From: Noviherbaspirillum pedocola
GTDB taxonomy: Bacteria; Pseudomonadota; Gammaproteobacteria; Burkholderiales; Burkholderiaceae_D
Assembly (NCBI RefSeq): GCF_016632335.1
Contig: NZ_JAEPBG010000002.1
Location: forward strand, 496,001-560,000
Length of the DNA: 64,000 bases
Direction: 5' to 3'
A model generated the notes under the pieces. That model saw only the letters and a program-made list of their open reading frames with translations, was not told where the DNA came from and did no database searches. Shown here piece by piece: positions 42,831 to 54,278 of the stretch. The translations under genes and the position numbers were made by a program. Positions within the stretch are counted from its first letter, which is position 1. Each line of letters opens with the position of its first letter.

Positions 42831-44171
42831 ATGAAGCCGGTCATTGCACTTGTAGGTCGACCCAACGTCGGCAAATCCACGCTATTCAATCGCCTGACGC
42901 GTTCGCGTGATGCCCTGGTTGCCGACCTGCCGGGTCTGACCCGCGACCGGCACTACGGCGAAGGCCGCATCGGCGAGAGGCCTTTTCTCGTCATCGACAC
43001 CGGCGGTTTCGAGCCGGTGGCCAAGGACGGCATCCTGCATGAAATGGCCAAGCAGACCAAGCAGGCGGTCGCCGAAGCGGATGTCGTGATCTTTCTGGTC
43101 GATGGTCGGCAAGGCATGACGCCGCACGACAAGACGATCACCGATTTCCTGCGGCGCTCAGGCCGCCCGGTATTGCTGGTGGTGAATAAGGCTGAGGGCA
43201 TGAAGTACACCTCGGTGACGGCCGATTTCTATGAGCTCGGCCTTGGCGACCCCTATGTCATTTCCGCTGCCCATGGCGATGGCGTGATGGACCTCGTCGA
43301 CGAAGCGCTGGACAGCGCGCTGGCGCGCCAGGAAGAGCCGGAAGAGGAGGTCGAGCCCGAGGGGCGCGACATTCGCATCGCCATTGTCGGCAGGCCGAAC
43401 GTGGGCAAGTCAACGCTGGTGAATACCTTGCTCGGTGAAGAGCGGGTGATCGCTTTCGACATGCCGGGAACCACGCGCGATTCCATCGAAATTCCCTTCG
43501 AGCGTGATGGCAAGCGCTATTCGCTGATCGACACAGCCGGCATACGCCGTCGCGGCAAGGTATTCGAGGCGATCGAAAAATTTTCGGTGGTGAAGACGCT
43601 GCAGTCGATTTCCGAGGCGAATGTCGTGATCCTGCTGCTCGATGCGCAGCAGGATATTTCCGAGCAGGATGCACACATCGCCGGCTTCATCCTGGAAAGC
43701 GGGCGTGCGCTGGTGGTCGGCGTGAACAAGTGGGATGGCTTGCAGAGCGACCGCCGTGACGAGATCAAGATCGACCTCGAGCGCAAGCTCAGCTTCCTGT
43801 CCTTCGCCAAGTTCCATTTCATCTCGGCGCAAAAGGGCACCGGCATTCCGCAGCTGATGAAGTCGGTTGACGCCGCCTATGCCGCCGCGATGGTGAAACT
43901 GCCGACGCCGAAGCTCACCAGAGCGTTGCTGGATGCGGTGGAACATCAGCAGCCGCGCCGCAAAGGCACCTTCCGTCCGAAGCTGCGCTATGCGCATCAG
44001 GGCGGACAGAATCCGCCGATTATCGTTATCCATGGCAACGGGCTGGAAGGTATCGACGCCAACTACAAACGGTATCTGGAAAAGCACTTCCGCGAAACTT
44101 TTTCCCTGGTCGGCACTCCACTGCGTATCGAGCTCAGGTCAGGAAAAAACCCCTTTGCGCAAACCGGGTAA
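42831..44171 (+). CDS. der: GTPase Der (EngA), ribosome biogenesis
   Basis: A tandem GTPase needed for 50S subunit maturation. Its 446 residues contain two G domains, each with GRPNVGKST (about residues 8 and 184). The G4 motifs are NKAEG in the first domain and NKWDG in the second, and a C-terminal KH-like domain follows (about 360-446). DTGGFE and DTAGIRRRG are the G3 motifs. It sits between bamB and hfq in the conserved order. Confidence 0.98.
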   Translation: MKPVIALVGRPNVGKSTLFNRLTRSRDALVADLPGLTRDRHYGEGRIGERPFLVIDTGGFEPVAKDGILHEMAKQTKQAVAEADVVIFLVDGRQGMTPHDKTITDFLRRSGRPVLLVVNKAEGMKYTSVTADFYELGLGDPYVISAAHGDGVMDLVDEALDSALARQEEPEEEVEPEGRDIRIAIVGRPNVGKSTLVNTLLGEERVIAFDMPGTTRDSIEIPFERDGKRYSLIDTAGIRRRGKVFEAIEKFSVVKTLQSISEANVVILLLDAQQDISEQDAHIAGFILESGRALVVGVNKWDGLQSDRRDEIKIDLERKLSFLSFAKFHFISAQKGTGIPQLMKSVDAAYAAAMVKLPTPKLTRALLDAVEHQQPRRKGTFRPKLRYAHQGGQNPPIIVIHGNGLEGIDANYKRYLEKHFRETFSLVGTPLRIELRSGKNPFAQTG

Positions 44172-44185
44172 TGCCGGTTAGCTGT

Positions 44186-44215
44186 TTGGCAAACCCTTTG
44201 GAAATCGATTACATT
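44186..44215 (+). promoter_or_regulatory. Candidate hfq promoter
   Basis: TTGGCA (44186-44191) and TACATT (44210-44215) are separated by 18 bp, about 80 bp upstream of the hfq ATG. Match to sigma-70 consensus is moderate. Confidence 0.4.
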
Positions 44216-44297
44216 CTTGCTACACCTGCCGCCAGGGATACTTGAATCTGATCGAATCGCCTCCAACTCCCGATCACAACAACACAATGGAGCTTCC

Positions 44298-44534
44298 ATG
44301 AGCAATAAAGGGCAACTTCTACAAGACCCCTTCCTTAACGCCTTGCGCAAAGAACATGTCCCGGTATCGATCTATCTGGTCAACGGGATCAAGCTTCAGG
44401 GACACATCGAATCTTTCGACCAATATGTGGTGCTGCTCCGTAACACAGTGACTCAGATGGTCTACAAGCATGCCATCTCCACCGTTGTGCCGGCCCGCGC
44501 GGTCAATCTCAATCTGGAGTCCGACGCTGAATAA
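44298..44534 (+). CDS. hfq: RNA chaperone Hfq
   Basis: A hexameric Sm-like protein that pairs small RNAs with mRNAs, including regulation of rpoS in other bacteria. It is 78 residues long, short compared with the 102 of E. coli because the flexible C-terminal tail is nearly absent, as is common in betaproteobacteria. The core [19 protein letters not shown] and the Sm2 motif [12 protein letters not shown] are intact. The ATG at 44298 follows ATGGAGCTTCC. It precedes hflX by 23 bp. Confidence 0.97.
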   Translation: MSNKGQLLQDPFLNALRKEHVPVSIYLVNGIKLQGHIESFDQYVVLLRNTVTQMVYKHAISTVVPARAVNLNLESDAE

Positions 44535-44557
44535 GCTTTCCTCTTTTGGAGGTTCGA

Positions 44558-45721
44558 TTGGCAGGTGCTGAAATGCGCGCCGCGCTCGTCGGCCTCGACT
44601 TCGGTAAAGGCGATTTCGCCGCGAGCCTCGAAGAACTCGGTTTGCTTGCGAAATCCGCCGGAGCCCTTCCGGTTGTCACCATCATCGGCAAACGCAGCAG
44701 TCCGGACCCGGCACTGTATGTCGGTTCGGGCAAGGCACAGGAAATCCTTCAGGCGGTCACCGATAACGGCATCGAGATCGTCATCTTCAACCATGCGCTG
44801 TCGCCGGCGCAGCAGCGTAACCTCGAGCGCGTGCTCAAGGTGCGCGTGGTAGATCGCACCAGCCTGATCCTCGACATCTTCGCCCAGCGCGCGCAAAGCC
44901 ATGAAGGCAAGGTGCAGGTTGAGCTTGCTCAGTTGCAGCATCTCGCGACGCGGCTCATTCGTGGCTGGACTCACCTGGAAAGACAGAAAGGCGGTATCGG
45001 CTTGCGCGGCCCTGGCGAAACCCAGCTCGAAACCGACCGCCGACTCATCGGTGAGCGGGTCAAGATGCTGCGCGCCAAACTCGGTCGACTGCAACGGCAG
45101 CATGCGACGCAGCGCCGCGCACGTAATCGCAACAAGACACTGTCGATCTCGCTGGTCGGCTATACCAATGCCGGCAAGTCGACGCTGTTCAATACGATGA
45201 CCAAGGCAAACGTCTATGCCGCGAACCAGTTGTTCGCGACGCTCGACACCACCTCGCGCCGCGTCTATCTCGGCGAGGTCGGCAGCGTGGTGCTGTCCGA
45301 TACGGTCGGCTTCATCCGCGAGCTGCCGCACCAGTTGGTTGCCGCATTCCGCGCCACGCTTGAGGAAACCGTGCATGCGGACCTGTTGCTGCATGTGGTC
45401 GATGCCGCCAGTCCAACGCGCCTGGAGCAGATCGAGGAAGTGAACGCGGTGTTGCGGGAGATAGGCGCCGACCACATTCCGCAGATTCTGGTCTGGAACA
45501 AGATCGATGCAGCCGGCCTGGATCCCGCGGTCGAGCGTGATGAGTATGATAAAATCCGCCGCGTTTTCATCAGTGCCCAAACCGGCGAAGGCCTCGATCT
45601 TCTCAGAAGCGCCATCGCCGAGTTCGCGGAAAGCTCGCAGGCTGAAGAGCCGGATGATGCGCACGTCATGGATGGCGACGATCTGCGCTTCAATGCGTAC
45701 CGGCAGCATACAAACCAATAA
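44558..45721 (+). CDS. hflX: Ribosome-associated GTPase HflX
   Basis: A GTPase that splits stalled ribosomes. An N-terminal HflX domain (with VGSGKAQEI and QHLATRLIRGWTHLERQKGG) is followed by a GTPase domain with G1 GYTNAGKST (about residue 203), G3 DTVGF and G4 NKID. A TTG at 44558 with GGAGG five bases upstream is the preferred start (387 residues). The first ATG is at 44573, 20 bases from that site. It is in the conserved hfq-hflX-hflK-hflC order. Confidence 0.95.
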   Translation: MAGAEMRAALVGLDFGKGDFAASLEELGLLAKSAGALPVVTIIGKRSSPDPALYVGSGKAQEILQAVTDNGIEIVIFNHALSPAQQRNLERVLKVRVVDRTSLILDIFAQRAQSHEGKVQVELAQLQHLATRLIRGWTHLERQKGGIGLRGPGETQLETDRRLIGERVKMLRAKLGRLQRQHATQRRARNRNKTLSISLVGYTNAGKSTLFNTMTKANVYAANQLFATLDTTSRRVYLGEVGSVVLSDTVGFIRELPHQLVAAFRATLEETVHADLLLHVVDAASPTRLEQIEEVNAVLREIGADHIPQILVWNKIDAAGLDPAVERDEYDKIRRVFISAQTGEGLDLLRSAIAEFAESSQAEEPDDAHVMDGDDLRFNAYRQHTNQ

Positions 45722-45747
45722 CGATACTCCCGCCGGATCGCGACAGC

Positions 45748-47055
45748 ATGGCACCACACCTTTTGAAAAAACTCGGCCTGAAGTTTTCGCTCAACGATCC
45801 GCGCTGGGGGCGCGGTTCGCAGAACGATGAGCAGTCGTCGAACCAGAATGGCAAACAGCCAAGCGACGGCCCTCCGGATCTGGACCAACTCTGGCGTGAC
45901 TTCAATCAGCGCGTGAATCGCTTTTTCGGCCGACGCAGCAGCGGTGGCGGTGGCAGCAGTGGTGGCGGTTTCCGCCCCGATATGCGCGGCATGAAGATCG
46001 GCGCCGGGATCATCGTCATCATCGTTCTTCTGCTGTGGCTTCTGAGCGGTTTCTTTATCGTGCAGGAAGGCCAGACTGGCGTGGTAATGACCTTCGGTCG
46101 CTACAGCCACATGGCCAATGCCGGCTTCAACTGGCACTGGCCGGCGCCGATACAGAAGCACGAGATCGTCAATGTCTCTTCGGTTCGCACAGTGGAAGTC
46201 GGTTACCGCTCCAGCGTGCGCAACAAAGTGCCCCGTGAAGCGCTGATGCTCACCGAGGACGAAAACATCATCGACATCCAGTTTGCGGTGCAATACAAGC
46301 TCAAGGATGCGTCGGACTGGGTATTCAACAATCGCGACAAGCAGGACACGATCAAGCAGGTGGCGGAAAGCGCCATTCGCGAAGTTGTAGGTCGCTCGCA
46401 GATGGACTTCGTGCTCTACGAAGGCCGCGAAAAGGTGGCGCAGGAAGTCGCGCAACTGATGCAGCAAATTCTGGATCGCTACAGTTCCGGTGCGCAGATC
46501 ACCAACGTGACGATGCAGGGTGTGCAGCCACCGGAGCAGGTGCAGGCGGCATTCGATGATGCGGTCAAGGCAGGCCAGGACCGTGAGCGGCTGAAGAACG
46601 AAGGCCAGGCGTATGCGAATGATGTCGTTCCCCGCGCGCGCGGTACTGCTTCGCGTTTGCTGCAGGAGGCTGACGGTTATCGCGCCAAGGTGATTGCCAA
46701 CGCCGAGGGCGAGACTGCGCGCTTCAAGCAAATCCTCACGCAATACCAGAAAGCCCCCGCCGTGACCCGCGACCGGATGTATATCGACACCATGCAGCAG
46801 ATTTTCTCCAGCACGACCAAGCTGATGGTCGATGCGCGCACCAACAACAGCTTGCTTTATTTGCCGTTGGACAAGCTGATCGCGCAATCCGCTGCCGCAG
46901 AAATTGCGCAACCGCACGCTGCTGCGCCTGCTGCAACCGCTGCGCCCGCCACGCCGGCTCCGGCATCTACAAATAGTGCCGCCTCGGAGAGCCAGCGTCA
47001 GATCGATGCGCGCAGCCGCGAGAGCCGCGATTCGCGTGACAGGGAGGGCCGCTAA
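45748..47055 (+). CDS. hflK: FtsH protease activity modulator HflK
   Basis: With HflC it forms the SPFH/prohibitin-type cage around FtsH. The 435-residue protein has a Gly/Ser-rich cytoplasmic N-terminus (about 1-85), one transmembrane helix (about 88-108, IIVIIVLLLWLLSGFFIV) and an SPFH domain (about 112-300). Coiled-coil sequence follows and the C-terminus is rich in Ala/Pro. Its stop codon overlaps the hflC ATG by one base, so equal synthesis of the partners is likely. Confidence 0.96.
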   Translation: MAPHLLKKLGLKFSLNDPRWGRGSQNDEQSSNQNGKQPSDGPPDLDQLWRDFNQRVNRFFGRRSSGGGGSSGGGFRPDMRGMKIGAGIIVIIVLLLWLLSGFFIVQEGQTGVVMTFGRYSHMANAGFNWHWPAPIQKHEIVNVSSVRTVEVGYRSSVRNKVPREALMLTEDENIIDIQFAVQYKLKDASDWVFNNRDKQDTIKQVAESAIREVVGRSQMDFVLYEGREKVAQEVAQLMQQILDRYSSGAQITNVTMQGVQPPEQVQAAFDDAVKAGQDRERLKNEGQAYANDVVPRARGTASRLLQEADGYRAKVIANAEGETARFKQILTQYQKAPAVTRDRMYIDTMQQIFSSTTKLMVDARTNNSLLYLPLDKLIAQSAAAEIAQPHAAAPAATAAPATPAPASTNSAASESQRQIDARSRESRDSRDREGR

Positions 47056-47936
47056 TGAACCGCCTGATTGCGATTCTGGTCGTCGTCGTCGCAGCGCTTG
47101 CCGTCCTGTCATCCACGCTGTTCATCGTCGATCAACGGCAGTTTGCAATCGTATTTGCGCTGGGTGAAGTCAAGCAGGTCATTGCCGAACCCGGCTTGCA
47201 CGTCAAGTTGCCGCCGCCGTTCCAGAATGTGGTGTTCCTCGACAAACGCATATTGACGCTCGATACCCCCGAAGCCGACCGTTTCATCACCGCCGAGAAA
47301 AAGAACATTCTGGTGGATGCTTTCGTCAAATGGCGCATCACCAACCCGAAGCTGTATTTCATCAGCTTTGGCGGTGACGAACGCCGCGCCCAGGATCGCA
47401 TGGCGCAAATCATCAAGGCTGCGCTGAATGACGAGATCACCAAGCGCACGGTACGGGAAGTCATCTCCGGTGAGCGCGGCAAGGTCATGGATGCGATTCG
47501 CAACAAGGTGGGCGCGGAAGCGAAACAGATCGGCGCCGACATCGTCGATGTTCGCCTGAAGCGCGTCGACTATGTGGAGCAGATCAACAACTCGGTCTAC
47601 GACCGGATGAAATCCGAGCGGGCGAGGGTGGCGAATGAATTGCGTTCCACCGGCGCGGCAGAGTCGGAAAAAATCCGCGCCGATGCTGATCGGCAGCGTA
47701 CCGTCATCCTCGCCGAAGCCTATCGCGAGGCAGAAACCGTGCGTGGCGACGGCGATGGTAAGGCATCGCAGATTTACGCCGACGCTTTTGGCCAGAATCC
47801 CGAATTCTTCCGCTTCTATCGCAGTCTGGAAGCGTATCGGGCCAGCTTCCACAATCGCAGCGACGTGCTGGTGGTCGATCCGAATTCAGAATTCTTCCGC
47901 TATTTCCGCGGGGCGGACGCCGGCGCGAAAAAGTAA
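47055..47936 (+). CDS. hflC: FtsH protease activity modulator HflC
   Basis: The partner of HflK. The 293-residue chain has an N-terminal transmembrane helix (about 4-22), an SPFH domain (QRQFAIVFALGEVKQVI, GLHVKLPPPFQNV) and helical C-terminal sequence (AYREAETVRGDGDGKASQ). HflKC is a periplasm-facing cage controlling FtsH. It is one base overlapped with hflK. No DUF2065 gene is found behind it, although one is often present here in relatives. Confidence 0.96.
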   Translation: MNRLIAILVVVVAALAVLSSTLFIVDQRQFAIVFALGEVKQVIAEPGLHVKLPPPFQNVVFLDKRILTLDTPEADRFITAEKKNILVDAFVKWRITNPKLYFISFGGDERRAQDRMAQIIKAALNDEITKRTVREVISGERGKVMDAIRNKVGAEAKQIGADIVDVRLKRVDYVEQINNSVYDRMKSERARVANELRSTGAAESEKIRADADRQRTVILAEAYREAETVRGDGDGKASQIYADAFGQNPEFFRFYRSLEAYRASFHNRSDVLVVDPNSEFFRYFRGADAGAKK

Positions 47937-48148
47937 TGCTGGCAAGTTTTGCCAAGCTCGTGGAAAATAGTGCGTTTGTCGGCGCCGATTGAACGGCGCC
48001 GTTTCCGATTTATGGATGGCAACGGACGGCTGCCGAAGTATCGGAAAAACATGGCCGGCGACGGAAGCTCCGGGTCGCCGGCATTGTCATGATGGCAGGC
48101 CTTTTCAACGCGGCCGCCATTCTTCTATAGATCACGCTTTCTTTTCTC
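47937..48148. other. Intergenic region with three hairpins between hflC and hisZ
   Basis: The 212-bp gap has no gene. It contains CGGCGCC/GGCGCCG (47980-48001, then GTTTCC), a 9-bp stem GCCGGCGAC/GTCGCCGGC (48054-48082), and a bulged stem between 48092 and 48120 followed by TCTTCT. The first is a weak terminator candidate for hflC; the others may control hisZ or terminate read-through. Confidence 0.5.
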
Positions 48149-50616
<2,468 letters not shown>

Positions 50617-50636
50617 GTCTGCAGTAAAGGAATGCA

Positions 50637-51176
50637 ATGATGCCGGTATCAACGGACAAGGACCTCTGGGTATCGTGGGATGACTATCACCATGCGATCG
50701 AATCGCTGGCGCTGATGGTGCATGAGTCGGGCTGGAAGTTCGACCATGTGCTGTGCCTGGCGCGCGGTGGCATGCGTCCCGGCGACATCTTCTCGCGCAT
50801 CTTCGATGTGCCGCTGGCGATCCTGTCGACCAGTTCCTACCGCGAGGAAGAGGGCACGGTGCGTGGCGACCTGGATATCGCCAAGTACATCACCATGACG
50901 CGCGGTACGCTGTCCGGCCGGGTGCTGCTGGTCGATGACCTGGTCGATTCGGGCGTCACGCTGGAGCGGGTACAGAGCCACCTGAAGACCAACTTCCCGG
51001 CGGTTCAGGAAGTGAAGTCGGCGGTGATCTGGTGCAAGGCCTGCTCATCGGTGCGGCCGGATTTCTATCTGCAGTATCTGGAGTCCAATCCGTGGATTCA
51101 TCAGCCGTTCGAGGAATACGATGGATTGCGGCCGCATCAGCTGGCGGCAAGGCATCGGAGGAATCAGCAGGGGTGA
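50637..51176 (+). CDS. Phosphoribosyltransferase-family protein
   Basis: A 179-residue type I phosphoribosyltransferase. The PRPP-binding motif is VLLVDDLVDSGVTL (about residues 99-112), preceded by CLARGGMRPGD, the segment that holds pyrophosphate. The substrate base cannot be told; proximity to purA suggests purine salvage (inference). AAGGA precedes the ATG at 50637, and a second ATG follows immediately at 50640. It ends in a terminator. Confidence 0.85.
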   Translation: MMPVSTDKDLWVSWDDYHHAIESLALMVHESGWKFDHVLCLARGGMRPGDIFSRIFDVPLAILSTSSYREEEGTVRGDLDIAKYITMTRGTLSGRVLLVDDLVDSGVTLERVQSHLKTNFPAVQEVKSAVIWCKACSSVRPDFYLQYLESNPWIHQPFEEYDGLRPHQLAARHRRNQQG

Positions 51177-51200
51177 TTTGTTTGCCCGCTTGCGTATAGG

Positions 51201-51230
51201 ACCCGCTAAGAAATTGGCGGGTTTTTTGTT
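51201..51230 (+). terminator. Rho-independent terminator after the phosphoribosyltransferase gene
   Basis: ACCCGC (51201-51206) and GCGGGT (51217-51222) form a stem followed by TTTTTTGTT. It closes the purA unit. Confidence 0.8.
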
Positions 51231-51242
51231 GGGTGAGAGATT

Positions 51243-51520
51243 GAGGATGCGCTTTGCGCATTCTTGGGTTTGAGGTGAGGTTTTTAGTCGTGTTCGACTG
51301 AAGACTTGATTGTTGAACCACGGAGGGACTCGGTCACGTTCCGCGACCCCGCCCGGCCTTGCAAGGCCGGGCTTTCGATCGAAGCGGCTTGCAAGCCGCT
51401 TCGGTTCGGCCGGCGCGAGGCGGTGCCTCGGGAAACCCCGGCCTCACTCCCTCGCGCAAAGCCCGCAGGGGCTTTGCTCGTGGGCACCGCTTGAAGAATT
51501 CGCTTCGCGAATTCTTAGGT
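51243..51520. repeat. Mosaic of palindromes and tRNA-derived fragments downstream of tRNA-Leu
   Basis: No gene is supported in the 390-bp stretch between the terminator and tRNA-Leu. It contains consecutive perfect or near-perfect palindromes: CCCGGCCTTGCAAGGCCGGG (51352-51371), GAAGCGGCTTGCAAGCCGCT (51379 on), AAAGCCCGCAGGGGCTTT (about 51459-51476) and GAATTCGCTTCGCGAATTC (about 51496-51514). Two fragments identical to the tRNA 3' end are present: CCACGGAGGGACTCG (51318-51332), a direct copy of 51574-51588, and CGTGGGCACC (51479-51488), an inverted copy of the acceptor end. The units differ in length and spacing, so this is not a CRISPR. Confidence 0.65.
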
Positions 51521-51559
51521 AGGAAAAGCGAAAGGCCGGTTGATTGCTCAACCGGCCTT
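51521..51559 (-). terminator. Terminator of tRNA-Leu
   Basis: A perfect 12-bp stem AAGGCCGGTTGA / TCAACCGGCCTT (51532-51559) with a 4-base loop is followed on the minus strand by TCGCTTTTCCT. It is directly behind the tRNA 3' end. Confidence 0.85.
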
Positions 51560-51567
51560 CCTAATTT

Positions 51568-51652
51568 TGGTGCCCACGGAGGGACTCGAACCCCCACACC
51601 TCGCGGCACATGGACCTGAACCATGCGCGTCTACCAATTCCGCCACGTGGGC
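51568..51652 (-). tRNA. tRNA-Leu (anticodon CAG)
   Basis: The minus strand folds into a complete 85-nt class II tRNA. The acceptor stem is GCCCACG with CGTGGGC, then A and an encoded CCA. The D arm carries TGGTAGA, and the anticodon stem CATGG/CCATG encloses TTCAGGT, giving anticodon CAG. A long variable arm (about 12 nt) precedes a T arm with GGTTCGAGTCC. It decodes CUG, the most used leucine codon at this GC content. Confidence 0.97.
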
Positions 51653-51742
51653 TACGCTGCTCGCTGCATTTGTTACATCGCAGCGCTTGCGAGAGCCAGA
51701 ACTATATAGACAATCACCACCTCGGTCAATGCCTCGGCAATA

Positions 51743-52381
51743 TTATTTCGAAGAATCTGTTTCGATGAACGAACGACGCACCAAGGGCACTGCCAGCTCA
51801 TGGCCACCGGTCGGGTGAGTGAGGCGCGGGTAGGGCGGTTTCGGCCATTCCCATCGACCCGAGGGGAACAATGCGCGCATCGCGCGGATGTCGCAGTGGT
51901 AGGGTGGTCCTTCGATGATGCCGGTCGTAGCCGCTTCGCCGGGCGTCTGCATGAACATCGCGTAAAGCATGCCGCCCGGCCGCAGCCAGCGATGCAGCTG
52001 ACTTGCATAAGCAAGCCAATGGTCCGGATGCAGCGCGCACAGGCAGGTCTGTTCCCAAATCGCATCCGCCGGCATTTCGGGCTGCCATCCCAGCACATCG
52101 GCCTGCACCAGCTCCGCCTCGAGACCGCGCTCGGCCAGCAGCGCCGCGCAGGCATCGATTGCGCCAGCTGCGTAATCGATGCCGGTCACGCGCATGCCGG
52201 CCGCCGTGAGTTCGGCGACTTCCCAGCCACGTCCGCAGCCCGGCACCAGGATGCGCGCGCCAGGTTCGATGGCATGCGTAGCAAGCCAGGCATGCAATTG
52301 CGGATTTGCTTCGCCACGATCCCAGGGAAGCTCCTTGCGCGCGAAACGGGTTTGCCAGAACTCCTGCGTTGGTCCAGCCAT
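51743..52381 (-). CDS. TPMT-family (thiopurine S-methyltransferase-like) SAM methyltransferase
   Basis: A 212-residue methyltransferase of the TPMT family. The SAM motif is LVPGCGRGWEVAELTAAG, and the N-terminal QEFWQTRFARKELPWDRG segment is typical of this family. Further on are AIWEQTCLCAL and PGGMLYAMF. Bacterial members methylate small thiols or chalcogen compounds such as selenite or tellurite derivatives; the substrate here is unknown. ATG at 52381 is chosen; a TTG 24 bases upstream is the alternative. It is 20 bp behind the 74-residue gene, probably one operon. Confidence 0.87.
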   Translation of the reverse strand: MAGPTQEFWQTRFARKELPWDRGEANPQLHAWLATHAIEPGARILVPGCGRGWEVAELTAAGMRVTGIDYAAGAIDACAALLAERGLEAELVQADVLGWQPEMPADAIWEQTCLCALHPDHWLAYASQLHRWLRPGGMLYAMFMQTPGEAATTGIIEGPPYHCDIRAMRALFPSGRWEWPKPPYPRLTHPTGGHELAVPLVRRSFIETDSSK

Positions 52382-52401
52382 GATGGTGTTTTCCAGAGCG
52401 A

Positions 52402-52626
52402 TCAATGACCCGGCGCATGATACATCGTCAATTCCCAGGCATCGATCGCATAGTCATGCCGCACGATGTAGGTCGCATCATCGGCCAGCAGCTTGAAATA
52501 GGTGTACTCGGCCGATGGCCAGCGGTCGATGATTTCCTGAACCGGTATACGCCGTTCGCCCAGCCAGAAGGCTTCCGGCTCGCGTGCGCCAGCATGGCCA
52601 ATCACGGTCTCGACCCGTAACAACAT
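52402..52626 (-). CDS. Small conserved-type protein, function unknown
   Basis: A 74-residue protein with a very good ribosome site (GGGAGGAAGG) upstream of its ATG. It has mixed polarity and several aromatic residues (FWLGERRIPV, YTYFKLL, YIVRHDYAI). No signal, membrane segment or recognised motif. It is transcribed with the TPMT-like gene 20 bp downstream, which suggests a shared role, unspecified. Confidence 0.7.
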   Translation of the reverse strand: MLLRVETVIGHAGAREPEAFWLGERRIPVQEIIDRWPSAEYTYFKLLADDATYIVRHDYAIDAWELTMYHAPGH

Positions 52627-52669
52627 CCGCCTTCCTCCCTTGACCGCAGCGAAAACGCAAGCGCTGCGT

Positions 52670-53170
52670 CTATTTTCGGCGAGCGGCGTTGAAGAGATCA
52701 GTCGCCATCAGCCCGAGCGCCAGCATGCCGTAGGTTGCCGCGAGCGATCTACCCGACAGACGCTTTTCCCAGCCCGGCGTAAAACGCTTGGGCACCAGGT
52801 AGTAATCGGTCAGGTAGGCGCCGGCGCTGACGACGACTGCGCCCAACACTGGCTTCATCAGCGTTTTTGTCGCGCCACGCGGCGTGCCACGGCGGCTGAA
52901 CCAGGCTTCGTAAAAGCTTGCCCAGAATACGGCAGAGAAGTGGTTGAGCAGAAAGCCCGGCACCGTGTACTTCAGCGATGCCTTGTCCTGGCGGCCAGCG
53001 GCATCGCCCCAGAGGATGTGGCTGGTGGCATTCACCGGCCCCAGCGCGGAGCCGGCTTCGCATTTGCCCGCCACGGCGACTGCAGCCGTCGTCGCAAGCC
53101 CGGCCACGCTGCCTGAGGTCAGTGCGCGGACAAGCGTCCCGACCAGGGTATTAGCCAGTCTGTTGGCCAT
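52670..53170 (-). CDS. Predicted integral membrane protein, function unknown
   Basis: A 166-residue protein with about three to four hydrophobic helices (around residues 12-32, 70-90, 105-125 and 145-160). A cytosol-like segment has NATSHILWGDAAG and an aromatic-rich stretch FLLNHFSAVFWASFYEAW. I do not recognise the family. The start at 53170 (MANRLANTL, preceded by GGAGTCCCTC) overlaps the stop codon of the upstream alpha/beta hydrolase gene by about 20 bases, so the two are translationally coupled. An ATG 90 bp upstream is less likely. Confidence 0.7.
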   Translation of the reverse strand: MANRLANTLVGTLVRALTSGSVAGLATTAAVAVAGKCEAGSALGPVNATSHILWGDAAGRQDKASLKYTVPGFLLNHFSAVFWASFYEAWFSRRGTPRGATKTLMKPVLGAVVVSAGAYLTDYYLVPKRFTPGWEKRLSGRSLAATYGMLALGLMATDLFNAARRK

Positions 53171-54224
53171 GAGGGACTCCGGTAATCGGCTGGCCGGTAG
53201 TATTGGCCGAGCCGTAGACAAGCGGCTGATCTTCCACCGAGAGGGCCGTGCGTATCGCAACGACCACCTCGTTCAGCGCTTCGTGATGCAGCATGTGCCC
53301 GGCACCCGGAACGACCTGGAGCGTGCTTGTGCGCAGCAGCCCGTGCAGCCTTTCAGTCTGTGACTGAGTCGTGACCAGACGGTCGGCTTCGCCAGCCAGA
53401 AGCGTTACCGGCACCTTCAGGCGCGCATACTGCTGCGTCAGTTCGCGCGCCGCGCCGATCATCATCATGCTTTCGCTGCCCGAAGCCTCGAGTTGCGTCG
53501 GACGCAGCGCCATCCAGGTTGGATATTCCCGCTCAAAGCGTTGTGGCGTCGCCGGTGGACCGAACAGTCGGCGCAGGATGGGGCGCCACATCAGCCGCGT
53601 AAGTACTGGCGAAAGACTGTAGCGCATCAGCGTGCCGATACCCGGAACGGCGGGGATAGACGCGAACGGCACATCGAGCCTCAGCGATGGATAGTAGTAG
53701 CCGGACATCAGCACCAGCCCTCGTACATCCGCTGGATTCATCAAACCCATCCACATCGCCACCATGGTGCCCCAGGAGTGGCCGACGATGACCGGCCGCG
53801 ATATCCGTAGGCGCAGCAGTGCCTGACGCAACAGCGCGGCCTGCGCGCGCGGATCGTAATTGCGGTAATCGGGGCGATCGCTGTAGCCGTAGCCCGGGCG
53901 GTCAAACGCGATGACGCGGTTGGTCTTCGCCAGCGCATCGATCAGGCCGCTGCTCTCGAAGTCCTCGATCATGCTGCCATTGCCATGCAGCAGAACCACC
54001 GGCGGACCTTCACCGCGATCAATGTAATGCAGTCTCACCCGGTCGACTTCGATGAACTGACCATGCGGCGGATGCTGCCTTTCCGCCTGCCTGGTGCGCC
54101 ACCTGGTGTACAAGGCCGAAGCGCCAAGAGCTGCGCCGGTTGCCAGGAATCCGATCGCGGCATTCCTGGCCGCGCGGCTGTGCTTCAGATTCGCCATGGA
54201 GTAACCCGTGTATGCAATGCCCAT
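53151..54224 (-). CDS. Alpha/beta hydrolase with N-terminal membrane anchor
   Basis: A 357-residue protein. An N-terminal hydrophobic helix (about residues 22-38) suggests membrane anchoring. The alpha/beta-hydrolase domain has VVLLHGNGSMIEDF (oxyanion region) and the nucleophile elbow GHSWGT (about residue 151). The catalytic Asp is in LAGEADRLV and the catalytic His in GAGHMLHHE. Esterase, lipase or dehalogenase-like activity cannot be distinguished. A second ATG at 54197 (MANLKHS) could be the real start; neither has a clear ribosome site. It overlaps the small membrane gene behind it. Confidence 0.83.
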   Translation of the reverse strand: MGIAYTGYSMANLKHSRAARNAAIGFLATGAALGASALYTRWRTRQAERQHPPHGQFIEVDRVRLHYIDRGEGPPVVLLHGNGSMIEDFESSGLIDALAKTNRVIAFDRPGYGYSDRPDYRNYDPRAQAALLRQALLRLRISRPVIVGHSWGTMVAMWMGLMNPADVRGLVLMSGYYYPSLRLDVPFASIPAVPGIGTLMRYSLSPVLTRLMWRPILRRLFGPPATPQRFEREYPTWMALRPTQLEASGSESMMMIGAARELTQQYARLKVPVTLLAGEADRLVTTQSQTERLHGLLRTSTLQVVPGAGHMLHHEALNEVVVAIRTALSVEDQPLVYGSANTTGQPITGVPHGQQTG

Positions 54225-54278
54225 GTGACACTTGCGATATGAGCAAGTTCCTGATTGCCGGCGCCAGTCACGAAGCGC

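Noticed and set aside
51340-51520. CRISPR-like series of palindromes
   Set aside because: The units differ in sequence and length and have no constant spacer size. No cas gene is near.
51318-51588. Phage or island attachment site pair at tRNA-Leu
   Set aside because: A 15-base repeat is present, but only 256 bp lie between the copies and there is no integrase, so an att pair cannot be supported.
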